This document shows positions 27,455 through 37,412 of a stretch of DNA of 64,000 bases, in pieces. How positions within the stretch are numbered: position 1 is the first letter of the stretch; each line of letters opens with the position of its first letter. The notes under the pieces were generated by a model. That model had not been told where the DNA came from. It saw only the letters and a list, made by a program, of their open reading frames with translations, and did not search any database. The stretch is from Thalassospira profundimaris WP0211 (GTDB lineage: Bacteria; Pseudomonadota; Alphaproteobacteria; Rhodospirillales; Thalassospiraceae): the NCBI RefSeq assembly GCF_000300275.1, contig NZ_AMRN01000001.1, forward strand, positions 186,001 to 250,000, written 5' to 3'. The position numbers were made by a program, and so were the translations under genes.

Positions 27455-28237
27455 ATGGAAAATCTCGATCCGTTTTTGGAAATCGCCCACAAACTGGCCG
27501 ATGCCGCACGCCCGGTCGTGCGCAAATATTACCGCACCCCGGTCGCGGTCGATGTGAAGGCCGATGACAGCCCGGTGACGATTGCCGACCGCGAGGTCGA
27601 ACGCACCATGCGCGATATCCTGAATGCCGAACTGCCCGATCACGGCATCCTGGGCGAGGAACATGGCCGGGAAAATACCGATGCGGAATATGTCTGGGTG
27701 CTGGATCCGATTGACGGCACCAAATCGTTTATTTCCGGCAAGCCGAGCTTTGCGACCCTGATTGCGCTTTGCCATAAGGGCACCCCGGTTCTGGGCATTA
27801 TTGATCAGGCGATCACCGATGAACGCTGGGTCGGCGTGATGGGGCAGGCCAGCACGATGAATGGCGTTGAGATCAGCGCACGCGAATGCGAAGACCTGAA
27901 AAGTGCGACGTTCTTTACCACCGCGCCCGAACTGTTTAAGGGCGATGCCGCCAAGGCCTATCAGGCGGTTTCGAAAACCTGCCGGGTGCCGATGTATGGC
28001 GTTGATGCCTATGCCTATGGCCTGACCGCCCTTGGTCTGGCCGACACGGTGGTTGAGATCGGGCTTCAGGCGTATGATTTTTGTGCACTTGTCCCGGTTG
28101 TCGAGGGTGCGGGTGGTGTGATGACCGACTGGGCGGGCAAGCCGCTTCATATCGATAGTGCGGGTGATGTGGTTGCCAGTGGCGATGCCCGTTGCCATCA
28201 GGATGTTCTGGCGACGATCAAGGCCGCGATGGCCTGA
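27455..28237 (+). CDS. Inositol-monophosphatase-family phosphatase, HisN-like (copy 1)
   Basis: A 260-aa Mg2+-dependent phosphatase. Metal sites are LGEEHG, DPIDGTKSF and, near the C-terminus, VEGAGGVMTDW. The N-terminus (FLEIAHKLADAARPVVRKYY) matches HisN-type histidinol-phosphate phosphatases, so histidine synthesis is likely but an inositol or other sugar-phosphate substrate is not excluded. AGGAA precedes ATG 27455. A close paralogue follows 59 nt downstream. Confidence 0.85.
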   Translation: MENLDPFLEIAHKLADAARPVVRKYYRTPVAVDVKADDSPVTIADREVERTMRDILNAELPDHGILGEEHGRENTDAEYVWVLDPIDGTKSFISGKPSFATLIALCHKGTPVLGIIDQAITDERWVGVMGQASTMNGVEISARECEDLKSATFFTTAPELFKGDAAKAYQAVSKTCRVPMYGVDAYAYGLTALGLADTVVEIGLQAYDFCALVPVVEGAGGVMTDWAGKPLHIDSAGDVVASGDARCHQDVLATIKAAMA

Positions 28238-28296
28238 CAGCCTTCATTGCCGGGACGCCCCACCAGATGACAGACCTTGCCGACACAGGATATCCG

Positions 28297-29082
28297 ATGA
28301 CCAACGACCACCCGTTTCTTGCCATGGCCCACAAGCTTGCCGATGCAGCGCGCCCGGTTTTGCAAAGCTATTACCGCCGGCCGCTTGAGATCGATGAAAA
28401 GGGTGATGCCAGCCTTGTGACCGATGCCGATCGCGCGATCGAGCGCACCATGCGCGACCTGATCAATGAGGAACTTCCCGACCATGGCATTCTGGGCGAG
28501 GAATACGGGCCGGAAAACCTTGATGCCGAATATGTCTGGATCCTTGATCCGATTGACGGCACCAAGTCGTTTATCACCGGCAAGCCCAGCTTCAATACCC
28601 TGATCGCGCTGTGCCGCAATGGCAAGCCGGTACTGGGTGTGATTGATCAGGCGATTTTGGATGAACGCTGGATCGGGGTTGAAGGGCAACCAACGACGCT
28701 AAATGGCAATGTGGTCAAGGCGCGTGAATGCCAACGCCTGAAAGATGCCACCATTTTCACCACCGGGCCGGACCTTTTCATCGAGCCAAAGGCAATTGCT
28801 GGATATGAGGCGGTCTTTGGGGCCGCTAGGCAGCCGATTTACGGTATTGATTCATATGGCTATGGCCTGATTGCCATGGGGTTTGGCGATGTGTTGGTGG
28901 AATCCAACCTGCAACCCTATGATTTCTGTGCCGCCGTGCCGGTGATCGAGGGTGCGGGCGGGATCATTACCGATTGGGAAGGCCAAGCCCTTACGATGCA
29001 CAGTGGCGATCTGGTGATTGCCAGTGGTGACAGCCGCGCCCATGCCGAGGGGTTGGCGGTTTTGCAAAAGGCCATCGCGTAA
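28297..29082 (+). CDS. Inositol-monophosphatase-family phosphatase, HisN-like (copy 2)
   Basis: A 261-aa paralogue of the upstream gene with the same blocks in the same places (LGEEYG, DPIDGTKSF, IEGAGGIITDW) and an almost identical N-terminal helix (FLAMAHKLADAARPVLQSYY). All metal ligands are kept in both, so both are probably active. The pair is a tandem duplication that has diverged. ATG 28297 has AGGAT 6 nt upstream; an in-frame ATG at 28267 is less supported. Confidence 0.85.
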   Translation: MTNDHPFLAMAHKLADAARPVLQSYYRRPLEIDEKGDASLVTDADRAIERTMRDLINEELPDHGILGEEYGPENLDAEYVWILDPIDGTKSFITGKPSFNTLIALCRNGKPVLGVIDQAILDERWIGVEGQPTTLNGNVVKARECQRLKDATIFTTGPDLFIEPKAIAGYEAVFGAARQPIYGIDSYGYGLIAMGFGDVLVESNLQPYDFCAAVPVIEGAGGIITDWEGQALTMHSGDLVIASGDSRAHAEGLAVLQKAIA

Positions 29083-29166
29083 GGCCGTGTGATACCTTAA
29101 ACATTTGGCGATCCGCGACCTTTGGGGCAGACTACCCCGGATCAGGGCAACAAGTTGGGCAGCGCC

Positions 29167-30384
29167 ATGTTTGAATGGGTGATCATTCTTTTTCTCGGCT
29201 CCGGGCTGGTGTACGGCCTGCAATCGCGCCGCCTGCAACGCCGCAATATTTCATCGCCGATGATGATGGTTCTGACCGGGATGCTGGTTGCCCTGCCGCT
29301 GGGCATCTGGCACAGCGCACCGATGGATGCGCTTTCGGGCAGCATTCATTTTGCCACCGGCTTTGCCGAGATGACGCTTGCGATCATTTTGTTTCTCGAT
29401 GCGGCGGTGCTCGATTACCGCAAGGAAAGTGCGGCACGCAATATCGCGATCCGCTTGCTTTTGATCGGGTTGCCGCTGACCATCGGGGTGACGTGGGCGT
29501 TTATTGTCGGGCTTGATGCGTCTATCGGGTTGGTGCCAGCCCTGATCCTTGCGCTTATTGTCAGCCCGACCGATGCCGCCCTTGGCCGACCCGTCCTTGA
29601 AAACAAGGGCGTGCCCGAACCGGTGCGCCAGGGCATCAATATTGAAAGCGGGCTGAATGACGGGCTGGTCCTGCCGGTCTTTACCACCGCGGTTTTGCTG
29701 GAAGCCAATCTTCTGAGCAACGGACATCAGGGCTGGATCGCCGAGGCGGTGCTTGAGATTTCAATCGGGGCGGTGATCGGGGTGGTCAGTGGTTATGTCA
29801 TTGGTCAGGTGGTCAATCACGCGGTCAAGAACAGGACCATCGTTGCGCGGTTTGAAAGGTTGCTGGGCGTTCTGGCCGCCCTTTTCATTTTCCTGCTGGC
29901 CGAGGAATTGGGCGGCAATGGCTTTGTCGCGGCCTTTGCCGGCGGGCTTGCGCTTAATATCTCAAGCGACAAGGTCAAGAACGCAATTGAAAGCTTTGGC
30001 GAGGCCGAGTCAGAGCTTCTGACCATGCTGACATTCTTTGTCTTTGGCCTGATCGTTGTGCCGGCACTTTATGAAAGCTGGACCTGGACGATGCTGCTGT
30101 TTTCGATTGCAAGCCTTGCTGTCCTGCGTCCGCTTTGTGTGTGGATCTGCATGATCGGCAGTCCCTATAGCCTGGGCGAAAAGCTTTATATCGGCTGGTT
30201 CGGGCCACGCGGGATCGCCTCGGTGATTTATATGCTGATCATGGCGACGATGATTGATCCGGGCGCATTCAAACCACTATTCGCCGCCGGAACCATGATT
30301 GTCTGCATCAGCGTGGTTGCCCATGGCATTACCGCTGCCCCGGCATCGCGGGCATTGGTCAGCTATCTGGCGCGGAAATCCTGA
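29167..30384 (+). CDS. CPA1-family cation/proton antiporter
   Basis: A 405-aa membrane protein with about 12 hydrophobic helices. The family ion-binding region is LIVSPTDAALG ... ESGLNDGLVLPVF, the Na+/H+ exchanger signature with the S-P-T-D unwound-helix motif. It exchanges Na+ or K+ for H+ at the inner membrane. The start at 29167 gives a first helix immediately (FEWVIILFLGSGLVYG). It stands alone after the phosphatase pair. Confidence 0.85.
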   Translation: MFEWVIILFLGSGLVYGLQSRRLQRRNISSPMMMVLTGMLVALPLGIWHSAPMDALSGSIHFATGFAEMTLAIILFLDAAVLDYRKESAARNIAIRLLLIGLPLTIGVTWAFIVGLDASIGLVPALILALIVSPTDAALGRPVLENKGVPEPVRQGINIESGLNDGLVLPVFTTAVLLEANLLSNGHQGWIAEAVLEISIGAVIGVVSGYVIGQVVNHAVKNRTIVARFERLLGVLAALFIFLLAEELGGNGFVAAFAGGLALNISSDKVKNAIESFGEAESELLTMLTFFVFGLIVVPALYESWTWTMLLFSIASLAVLRPLCVWICMIGSPYSLGEKLYIGWFGPRGIASVIYMLIMATMIDPGAFKPLFAAGTMIVCISVVAHGITAAPASRALVSYLARKS

Positions 30385-30403
30385 GAACAGCTGAGTTTTC
30401 AAG

Positions 30404-31063
30404 CTATTGCTGAGAAATGGCAAGACGGATGCCAAGGGCGATGAACATGCCGCCAAGGGCGCGGTTCAACCAGGCGCCAAGCTTGCGACTGCCCTTGATC
30501 CGGCCCGCAGCCGAGGCCACGGCCAACACCAGCATGCCTTCCACCACAAAGGCGATCAGAAGCACCATCAGGCCGAGTACGAGAAACTGCACCGCGCCAT
30601 TGCCACGGCTTGGATCAATGAATTGCGGCAGGAAGGCCATGAAGAAAATCGCCACCTTGGGATTGAGCACATCAATCATCACCCCCTGACGCCAGGCGCC
30701 AAAGGCGGTCATCGGTTTGGTCGAAATCGGGGCGGCCGGTTCAGCCGATTGCGCATCACTTTCGGATTTGGCAAAGCTGCTGCGCAAGGCGCCGATGCCA
30801 AGCCACACCAGATAGGCCACCCCGATCCATTTGACGATGGCAAAGGCCAGCGCCGAGGTGGCAAGAATGGCCGACAGGCCAAAAGTTGCCGCCAGAACAT
30901 GGACAAAGGCACCTGAAATCACGCCAAGCGATGAAAACAGGCCGATCTTGCGGCCATGCACCGCGGTTTGCCCGACAATATAGGCCATGTCCGGCCCCGG
31001 CGAGATATTGAGCAACAGGGCCGCGATCAGAAACGGCGTATAGGCAACGAGAAGTTCGATCAT
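30404..31063 (-). CDS. LysE-family exporter
   Basis: A 219-aa RhtB/LysE-type exporter with six hydrophobic helices and the family N-terminal block LLNISPGPDMAYIVGQT. It likely exports amino acids or related metabolites. The start overlaps the stop of the DinB-family gene as ATGA, so the two are translationally coupled. Confidence 0.88.
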   Translation of the reverse strand: MIELLVAYTPFLIAALLLNISPGPDMAYIVGQTAVHGRKIGLFSSLGVISGAFVHVLAATFGLSAILATSALAFAIVKWIGVAYLVWLGIGALRSSFAKSESDAQSAEPAAPISTKPMTAFGAWRQGVMIDVLNPKVAIFFMAFLPQFIDPSRGNGAVQFLVLGLMVLLIAFVVEGMLVLAVASAAGRIKGSRKLGAWLNRALGGMFIALGIRLAISQQ

Positions 31064-31560
31064 CGCAACTGATCCCGGGCGAAAAAGACCAGATCAATCT
31101 CAAGCGGGCCTAATCCGGCCTCGATCAGCATGTTGGACAGCTGCCCACGATGATGGGTCTGATGATTGAACATATGCGCCAAAACCAGATCGCGCGGCAT
31201 GGTATAGGCATCACCCGCGACCGAGTGATAGGTCAGATCGGCGGTTACCTCGGCGTCGGTCAGGCCGTTGGTGAATTCAATGATCGCCTGATCTTCGGCC
31301 ACGCGGGCGTGGCGGAGTTCATCGAACTTTTCATAAAGCACCGTGTTGAGCGGCATGGCCACGGGACTGCCGAGCAGGCGGCTCATCCAGATGCGATCAG
31401 CCACCAGGATATGATTGAGCGTGCGCAGGATCGACGGGAAGAAGGCCGTGCGCGGGGCATCGAGTTCGGCCGCAGGCAATTTCGCGCAAAGCCCGTAGGC
31501 CTTTGTGTTGGCCCAGAGATTATATTGCGCCATGCGTTCGAAATAAGCCGCACCGTTCAT
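31060..31560 (-). CDS. DinB-family metalloprotein
   Basis: A 166-aa four-helix-bundle protein of the DinB/YfiT type. The metal-binding His positions are seen in LNHILVADRIW (first) and MFNHQTHHRGQL (second pair). Many members act as thiol-dependent transferases or hydrolases; the substrate is unknown here. It is first in a two-gene operon with the LysE-type exporter. Confidence 0.85.
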   Translation of the reverse strand: MNGAAYFERMAQYNLWANTKAYGLCAKLPAAELDAPRTAFFPSILRTLNHILVADRIWMSRLLGSPVAMPLNTVLYEKFDELRHARVAEDQAIIEFTNGLTDAEVTADLTYHSVAGDAYTMPRDLVLAHMFNHQTHHRGQLSNMLIEAGLGPLEIDLVFFARDQLR

Positions 31561-31588
31561 CTTGTTACTCCGTCGTCAGGCATCACGA

Positions 31589-32530
31589 TCAGGGCTTCGC
31601 TGTCGGGTTTGTTGCGCAAGTTGGCGATACCGGCGCAACCTGTTCAAGCACCTTGGTCGCCGGTTTGGGAACCCGTTTGGTCAGAATAACCACGTTGCCC
31701 ACCAATGTCAGCGCCACACCCCAGATTATATTGCCCGTCCAGTGGAAATCCTCAAACCAGGTCGACAGCAACAGGGCAACAATCGGGAACATCACCGAAC
31801 TATAGGCGGCACGATCCGGCCCGATCTTGCCCAAAAGTGTCAGATAGAAGCCAAAGCCCAGAACCGATCCGAACAGGGCAAGATAAACCAAAGCGGCCAA
31901 GAAGCTGGCACTGGTATCAAACGACACCGGGATCCCGGCAAGGGCGATATAGCCAAACAGCAAGACCGTGCCATAAAGCATGCCATAAGCATTGGCCTGC
32001 ATGACCGGTACGCCGCGCGCATGGTTGCGTGCGGACGCCATATTGCCAAGCGATGCGATGTAAGCCCCCGCAAGGGAGACCAGAAGCCCGATGCTACCGC
32101 CCGTGGTCAGATCGAAGGCGGCCAGATCATTGGCAAACACCATGGCGATCCCGGTAAGGCCAATCCCGGCCCCGATCAGGGTGCGGGTTTCGGGACGGCG
32201 GCGGAAAAAGATCACGCCATTAATCATATTCATGATGACGATGGTTGAAAACACCACCGCCAGAAGCCCGGAGGTCAGATGGATACTGGCGACATAGATC
32301 AGGACATAGTTCAGCGAAAACAGACAGACGCCCAGAACCGCCATGAAGAAATGATCACGCAACGTAAAGCGCATCGGCAAACGGCGCAGGCCACACCAGG
32401 CCATCAAAATCAGCGTTGCCAAGGCAAAGCGATAGGCGACGGCGACTTCGGGGGCGACCGAAAGCTGATACTGAATGGCGATCCAAGTCGATCCCCAGAT
32501 CAAGACAACTGCTGCATAAAGACCGAACAT
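31589..32530 (-). CDS. EamA-family (DMT) transporter
   Basis: A 313-aa protein with ten transmembrane helices in two EamA repeats; the first starts LYAAVVLIWGSTWIAIQ. It is a presumed metabolite or amine exporter of unknown substrate. ATG 32530 begins directly at helix 1; the frame upstream to 32620 has no membrane character. The gene ends 28 nt before the DinB gene and runs in the same direction. Confidence 0.87.
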   Translation of the reverse strand: MFGLYAAVVLIWGSTWIAIQYQLSVAPEVAVAYRFALATLILMAWCGLRRLPMRFTLRDHFFMAVLGVCLFSLNYVLIYVASIHLTSGLLAVVFSTIVIMNMINGVIFFRRRPETRTLIGAGIGLTGIAMVFANDLAAFDLTTGGSIGLLVSLAGAYIASLGNMASARNHARGVPVMQANAYGMLYGTVLLFGYIALAGIPVSFDTSASFLAALVYLALFGSVLGFGFYLTLLGKIGPDRAAYSSVMFPIVALLLSTWFEDFHWTGNIIWGVALTLVGNVVILTKRVPKPATKVLEQVAPVSPTCATNPTAKP

Positions 32531-32656
32531 GGCCCAAGGACTCCAAAAGAATTGAAGCCACAATTTAGGGCAGTTCAGAACCGACACCAAACCAGCTTTT
32601 TTGATCCTGCCATTAGCCAAACTAATCCAAAGACCGGAAATCTAATGCATAGCCGA

Positions 32657-34693
32657 TCAGGATTTTTTCGACCGACCTGCTTTGCCGGGCTTTTTGCTGC
32701 TGTCTTCTTCTGGTTCGGGGGTTTCAGCACCATCTTCGGGCGTGTCACCAGCCGTGTCGTCAGCCATATCTTCGATCATGTCATCGGATGCATCAGGCAC
32801 GTCGGGTGTCTCAGTCACATCGGCCTCGTCTGAGCCATCATCAAGCTGCTTGGCCGTTGATGATGTCTGATCGCTGAGCGCTGCGTTTTTTTCGGCGCGT
32901 TTGCGTTTCTGCCAGTCTTTCCAGATTGCCAGCAATTCGCTGCGCGACTGGAAGATCGGAATGCGGCGTTTGGGTTTGGCTTTTTGTTGTTCAACCGCCA
33001 AGCCGACCTCGAGCACGCCATGTTCATCATCGGTGCGGCGCACGATCAGTTCCACCGTGCCATAGGGCATGCGATCACCGAGTTCGAGATCACCGGGCAG
33101 ATCGCGTTCGAGGATTTCGGCCACGGTGCGTTCGGTGTCATCAGCGTCGACGGCAAAGCCATAGAGACGACCAATATCGGCAATCCGGGTATCGGCCGGG
33201 AAGCTGAAATCACCAAACAGTTCGACGTCATTGGCCCCCTCGGCGGGACCAGCAAAGAGCTGATCGAGCAGTTCGACATGCTTGGGCGGGGTAATGATAT
33301 AGACCTGATCACCGCCCTGAACCGGCCCGGCAGAATGCGGGCGCAGTGATGCACCATCACGCAGGATCAGGCTTGGCCGTGCCCAGCGCGGAATACGATG
33401 GCCGGTGGCAACGGCACTGGCTTCGTGGACGCGATAGACAACGATTTCCTGATTGGCATTGCCGGGCAATTCAAGATCAATACGATCCACCGGGCCATGG
33501 CGAGCCGGCACAATGATGCCCAGCCAATGCGCCATCCGCCGGATCGTCCAGCCCTGCAACAGAAGCGATGTGATCACGACAATAAAGGCGGTGTTAAACA
33601 AGAGCTGCCCTTCGGGCACGCCTTCGACCATCGGCACAATGGCAAGCAGGATGGACACCGCCCCGCGCAAGCCGACCCATGAAATAAAGGCGGTGTCATT
33701 GCGCGAGAAGTTAAAGAACATCAGGCACAGCCAGACCGCCACCGGACGGGCGACAAACACCAGAACCAGCGCCAGAATGACGCCCGGAAGGACAACCGTG
33801 CCAAATTCGGACGGGGTGGCGAGCAGCCCCAAGGTGACAAACATCGCGATCTGGGCAAGCCAGGTGGTGACATGCTGAAAACGCCGGACGCCGACGCTCA
33901 TCTTCATGTTGCTGTTCCCGGCATAAAGACCCGCGACATAAACCGCCAAAAAGCCACTGCCGCCGAGAATACTGGTCGCGCCAAACAGGCTGAGTGCCAA
34001 CGCCATGGTAATGATCGGCACCAGTCCCGGTTCAAGTTTGACCCGGTTGATCATCCAGACCAGCGCATAACCACCCGCAAGGCCGAAAATCGCGCCAAGT
34101 CCGATCTGAAGGATGAAGCGTTGCAGGAGTTCAAGCGCGATGTTTTCGCCACCGCCGAGGATAATGAGCTCGACCAGCGAGATCGTCAGAAACACCGCCA
34201 TCGGATCGTTCGAGCCAGACTCAACTTCAAGCGTGCTGCGCGTGCGATCGCGCAGATTGATCCCGCCAACGCGCAAAAGGAAAAACACTGCCGCCGCATC
34301 GGTTGAACTGACAATCGCCCCAAATAGAAGTGCGACCAGCCAAGGCACATCAAGCACCAGCCAGGTTACCCCGCCAATGACCCCGGTGGTAATCAACACC
34401 CCGAAAGTTGCCAGAACAAGCGATGGTCCGGCCGCGATTTTTAAGGTTCGGAGCTGGGTTTCAAAGCCACTGTCAAACAGGATCAGGGCGAGCGCGATGG
34501 AGCCGATGAAATAGGCAAGCGGCGCATTGTCGAACATGATGCCGCCAATGCCATCCTCGCCCGCTGCCAGGCCGACAAACAGAAACACCAACAGCAAGGG
34601 CGCGCCGACCCGGAAGCTGACCAGACTGGTGAAAACAGCCACCACCACCAGAATCGATGCAATCAGGATCACCAGATTCATCGATTCAATCAT
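32657..34693 (-). CDS. K+/H+ antiporter (CvrA/NhaP2-like) with TrkA_C and CorC domains
   Basis: A 678-aa protein. A CPA1 membrane domain spans residues ~1-390 (ion site VSSTDAAAVFFLL; ESGSNDPMAVFLT). A TrkA_C-like domain follows (~405-490), then a CorC_HlyC-type transporter-associated domain (LYGFAVDADDTERTVAEIL, ~515-580). The tail is a long acidic, Asp/Glu/Thr-rich stretch (residues ~600-678) ending in a Lys-rich stretch. It is expected to extrude K+ in exchange for protons. The acidic tail is beyond the normal family length. Confidence 0.88.
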   Translation of the reverse strand: MIESMNLVILIASILVVVAVFTSLVSFRVGAPLLLVFLFVGLAAGEDGIGGIMFDNAPLAYFIGSIALALILFDSGFETQLRTLKIAAGPSLVLATFGVLITTGVIGGVTWLVLDVPWLVALLFGAIVSSTDAAAVFFLLRVGGINLRDRTRSTLEVESGSNDPMAVFLTISLVELIILGGGENIALELLQRFILQIGLGAIFGLAGGYALVWMINRVKLEPGLVPIITMALALSLFGATSILGGSGFLAVYVAGLYAGNSNMKMSVGVRRFQHVTTWLAQIAMFVTLGLLATPSEFGTVVLPGVILALVLVFVARPVAVWLCLMFFNFSRNDTAFISWVGLRGAVSILLAIVPMVEGVPEGQLLFNTAFIVVITSLLLQGWTIRRMAHWLGIIVPARHGPVDRIDLELPGNANQEIVVYRVHEASAVATGHRIPRWARPSLILRDGASLRPHSAGPVQGGDQVYIITPPKHVELLDQLFAGPAEGANDVELFGDFSFPADTRIADIGRLYGFAVDADDTERTVAEILERDLPGDLELGDRMPYGTVELIVRRTDDEHGVLEVGLAVEQQKAKPKRRIPIFQSRSELLAIWKDWQKRKRAEKNAALSDQTSSTAKQLDDGSDEADVTETPDVPDASDDMIEDMADDTAGDTPEDGAETPEPEEDSSKKPGKAGRSKKS

Positions 34694-34850
34694 TTCGGGG
34701 GCTCCTATGTCGGGACATCAGAATGGGTTTGGCGGGTTACGCGCGCAGTACTATCACATAGTGATACTTAGGAAATGATGACCGGCAATGCCATCTCCCC
34801 CCGATGACTGATCAAAATTATCCTGAAACTGTAAAGTCAGGCACGGTCCC

Positions 34851-35312
34851 CTATTCGTGGTCGGCCTGCGCCGGAACAAATAGGGTTTCCTTGGCCGTGG
34901 ACAAGGCAATTTCCGGCAGAACTTCGACCACGCCGGGCATTTCCTTGATCGTGTCGGAAATGAAGGATTCCAGATGGCCGGTATCGCGCAGGCGCAGTTT
35001 GACGAGAAAATCAAAGCGCCCGGTCATGTGATGGCATTCCAGCACTTCATCGGCCTTGATCAGGGATTTGACCAGCTTCTTGTTGCCCTTGGCCGGGTCG
35101 GTGCGCAGCCAGACCATTGCGGTCAAGGCACGGCCAATGGCGTGCGGATCAACCGAAATGCGATAGGCCTGAATAATCCCCTGTTCGCGCAGCTTGCGCA
35201 CACGATCATTCACCGCAGAAACAGACAGCCCGACCTTTGTTCCCAGAACCGAATAGGACAGTGATGCGTCTTCCTGCAGGATGTCGATCAGTTTGCGATC
35301 AATTGCATCCAT
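34851..35312 (-). CDS. Lrp/AsnC-family regulator
   Basis: A 153-aa Lrp-type protein. The N-terminal HTH is DAIDRKLIDILQEDASLSYS with VGLSVSAVNDRVRKL, and the C-terminal RAM domain binds amino acids (CHHMTGRFDFLVKL). It is divergent from three EamA exporters (start 35479, 166-bp gap), so it may link exporter expression to an amino acid. Confidence 0.9.
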   Translation of the reverse strand: MDAIDRKLIDILQEDASLSYSVLGTKVGLSVSAVNDRVRKLREQGIIQAYRISVDPHAIGRALTAMVWLRTDPAKGNKKLVKSLIKADEVLECHHMTGRFDFLVKLRLRDTGHLESFISDTIKEMPGVVEVLPEIALSTAKETLFVPAQADHE

Positions 35313-35478
35313 TTATCTTCCCCCTGAATGGATTTTGCTGATTGCCTTGATCTTACACGAAAAACCGGAAGGCGCGAACTGTTCACCACAACTTGCGGGT
35401 TACGCCCCCGGAAGGCTTAACCATGAAAGTGTGGTTAGACTGGATTTTTTCCAGAGAGCTGCGTAAAGCTAGGTAATA

Positions 35479-36465
35479 ATGAATTCGCCCCGTGTCACGT
35501 CTGATAATGCAGCCCTGATGGGCGCCCTGTTGATGATCAGTGCTGCAATGTGTTTTGCGGTAATGGCGGTTTTTATCCGCTATGTCACAGCAGACCTGCA
35601 TCCGTTCGAGGCATCGTTTTTCCGTAACCTGTTCGGACTGCTGCCAATGGTGCCGTGGATGGTGCGCCATGGCGCGAGCGGATTAAAGACCGAGCGGTTC
35701 AAGCTGCATTTTCTGCGCGGGGTGCTGGGTTTCGGGGCGATGTCGTGCATTTTCACCGCCCTTTCGCTGTCGCCCGCCGCACAGGTCATTGCGATCAACT
35801 TTACCCTGCCGATCCTGACCACGGTGCTGGCCGCCGTGGTGGTGCGCGAAACCGTGCGCGCGCGGCGCTGGAGCGCGATTGCCATTGGCTTTGTCGGGGC
35901 GATGATTGTGATCCGTCCGTTTGGCCAAAGCTTTGAGACCGGTGCGATCCTGGCCCTTGGCGCGACGGTTTTCATGGCGTGCGCGATGACCACGGTCAAG
36001 ATGCTGTCACGGACCGAAAGTGCCAATGCCATCGTGACCTGGATGGGCCTGATCATGACGCCGCTGTCGCTGATCCCGGCGCTGATATACTGGCAGGGAC
36101 CGAGCATGTGGCAATTGTTCATCCTGTTGATCATTGCCGTGACCGGAACCGCGGGGCAGCAATTGCTGGTGCGTGCCTATCGCACGGCCGATCAGTCCTA
36201 TGTCATGATCTTTGATTTCCTGCGCCTGCCCTTTGTTGCGGCCTTGGCCTATGTGATGTTTGGCGAGGTGGTTGATTTCTGGACCTGGGCCGGGGCAGCC
36301 CTGATCATTGGATCAGCACTTTATATCGCGCGGCGTGAGGCGGTTCTGGCCAAACGGGCCAAGAGGGAAGCCAGCATGCCGACCACGGCCCCCGCCGATC
36401 CGCAAGCCATCCCGGTAACCCGCGTTGATCGGGATGCCCCCGCAAAGGACAAGCCCGATGCGTGA
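35479..36465 (+). CDS. EamA-family transporter, tandem copy 1
   Basis: A 328-aa protein with ten helices in two EamA repeats (LMISAAMCFAVMAVFIRY; ending AALIIGSALYIARREAVL). A Pro/Ala-rich cytoplasmic tail follows helix 10. Its stop overlaps the start of copy 2 by 8 nt. The shared layout FEASFFRNLFGLLP / LQAVFLRNFFGLLF / YQAVFLRFAFGLIL across the three genes shows they are paralogues. Confidence 0.9.
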   Translation: MNSPRVTSDNAALMGALLMISAAMCFAVMAVFIRYVTADLHPFEASFFRNLFGLLPMVPWMVRHGASGLKTERFKLHFLRGVLGFGAMSCIFTALSLSPAAQVIAINFTLPILTTVLAAVVVRETVRARRWSAIAIGFVGAMIVIRPFGQSFETGAILALGATVFMACAMTTVKMLSRTESANAIVTWMGLIMTPLSLIPALIYWQGPSMWQLFILLIIAVTGTAGQQLLVRAYRTADQSYVMIFDFLRLPFVAALAYVMFGEVVDFWTWAGAALIIGSALYIARREAVLAKRAKREASMPTTAPADPQAIPVTRVDRDAPAKDKPDA

Positions 36466-37408
36466 ATGGTTTAACGGACTTCCGCCCTATTTGCAGGCAA
36501 CCGCCTTTGGCCTGATGGCATCGATCAGTGCGGCGATCTTTTCGGTGTTTGTCCGCCTTGCGACGGAGCATATCGATCCGTTGCAGGCAGTGTTTTTGCG
36601 CAATTTCTTTGGGCTTTTGTTCATCGCACCGATTGCGTTGCGGGCGGGATTAACGCCGCTTAAGACCAAGCGTTTTCCGATGTTCTGCCTGCGTGCGGTT
36701 CTGTCGATGGGGGCGATGAGTTTCTGGTTTTCGGCGATTGCCTATATGCCGCTGGCCGAGGCAACGGCGCTTAATTTCACCGTGCCACTGTTTGGCACCA
36801 TCCTTGCCGCGATCTTTTTGGGTGAGAAAGTTCGCAAATACCGGATTGCCGCCTTGCTGGTTGGTTTTGGCGGCGTGCTGGTGATCATCCGGCCGGGCAG
36901 CGAAACCGTGCAACTGGCAAGCCTGCTTCCGATTGCCGCCGCGATTTGCATGGCCAGTGCGGGATTGACGATCAAGTCACTTTCGCGGACCGAAAACCCG
37001 ACCGCCATCATCCTTTACATGATGATGCTGACCACGCCGCTGACCCTGATCCCGGCATTGTTTGTCTGGCAGACGCCGAGCCTTGAGGTGCTTGGCCTGA
37101 TGGTGGCGGGCGCGTTCATGGCCAACATCACCCAGCTTTGTAATACCAACGCCTTTCGGGTTTATGATTATAGCTTTGTGATCGGGTTTAATTACCTGCG
37201 CCTGCCCTTTGTTGTCGGTATCGCCCTGGTGATGTTTGGCGAAGTGCCGGAAATCTGGCTGGTGCCGGGTGCCGCCCTGATTATCGGGTCAGCGCTTTAT
37301 ATCGCGCGGCGTGAGGCCAAGCTTAACCGCGAAGCCAACCGGATCAAACGCGGGCTTTCGGCCACCGCAAGCGATCTTGACCCGCCGCCGTCCAACAGGA
37401 AGTCGTGA
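36458..37408 (+). CDS. EamA-family transporter, tandem copy 2
   Basis: A 316-aa paralogue of its two neighbours. ATG 36458 (MREWFNGLPPYL) lies in an overlap with the stop of copy 1, indicating coupled translation; a longer frame to 36425 is unlikely. It keeps ten helices and the AALIIGSALYIARREAKL end. The substrate is unknown. Confidence 0.9.
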   Translation: MREWFNGLPPYLQATAFGLMASISAAIFSVFVRLATEHIDPLQAVFLRNFFGLLFIAPIALRAGLTPLKTKRFPMFCLRAVLSMGAMSFWFSAIAYMPLAEATALNFTVPLFGTILAAIFLGEKVRKYRIAALLVGFGGVLVIIRPGSETVQLASLLPIAAAICMASAGLTIKSLSRTENPTAIILYMMMLTTPLTLIPALFVWQTPSLEVLGLMVAGAFMANITQLCNTNAFRVYDYSFVIGFNYLRLPFVVGIALVMFGEVPEIWLVPGAALIIGSALYIARREAKLNREANRIKRGLSATASDLDPPPSNRKS

Positions 37409-37412
37409 CGGC

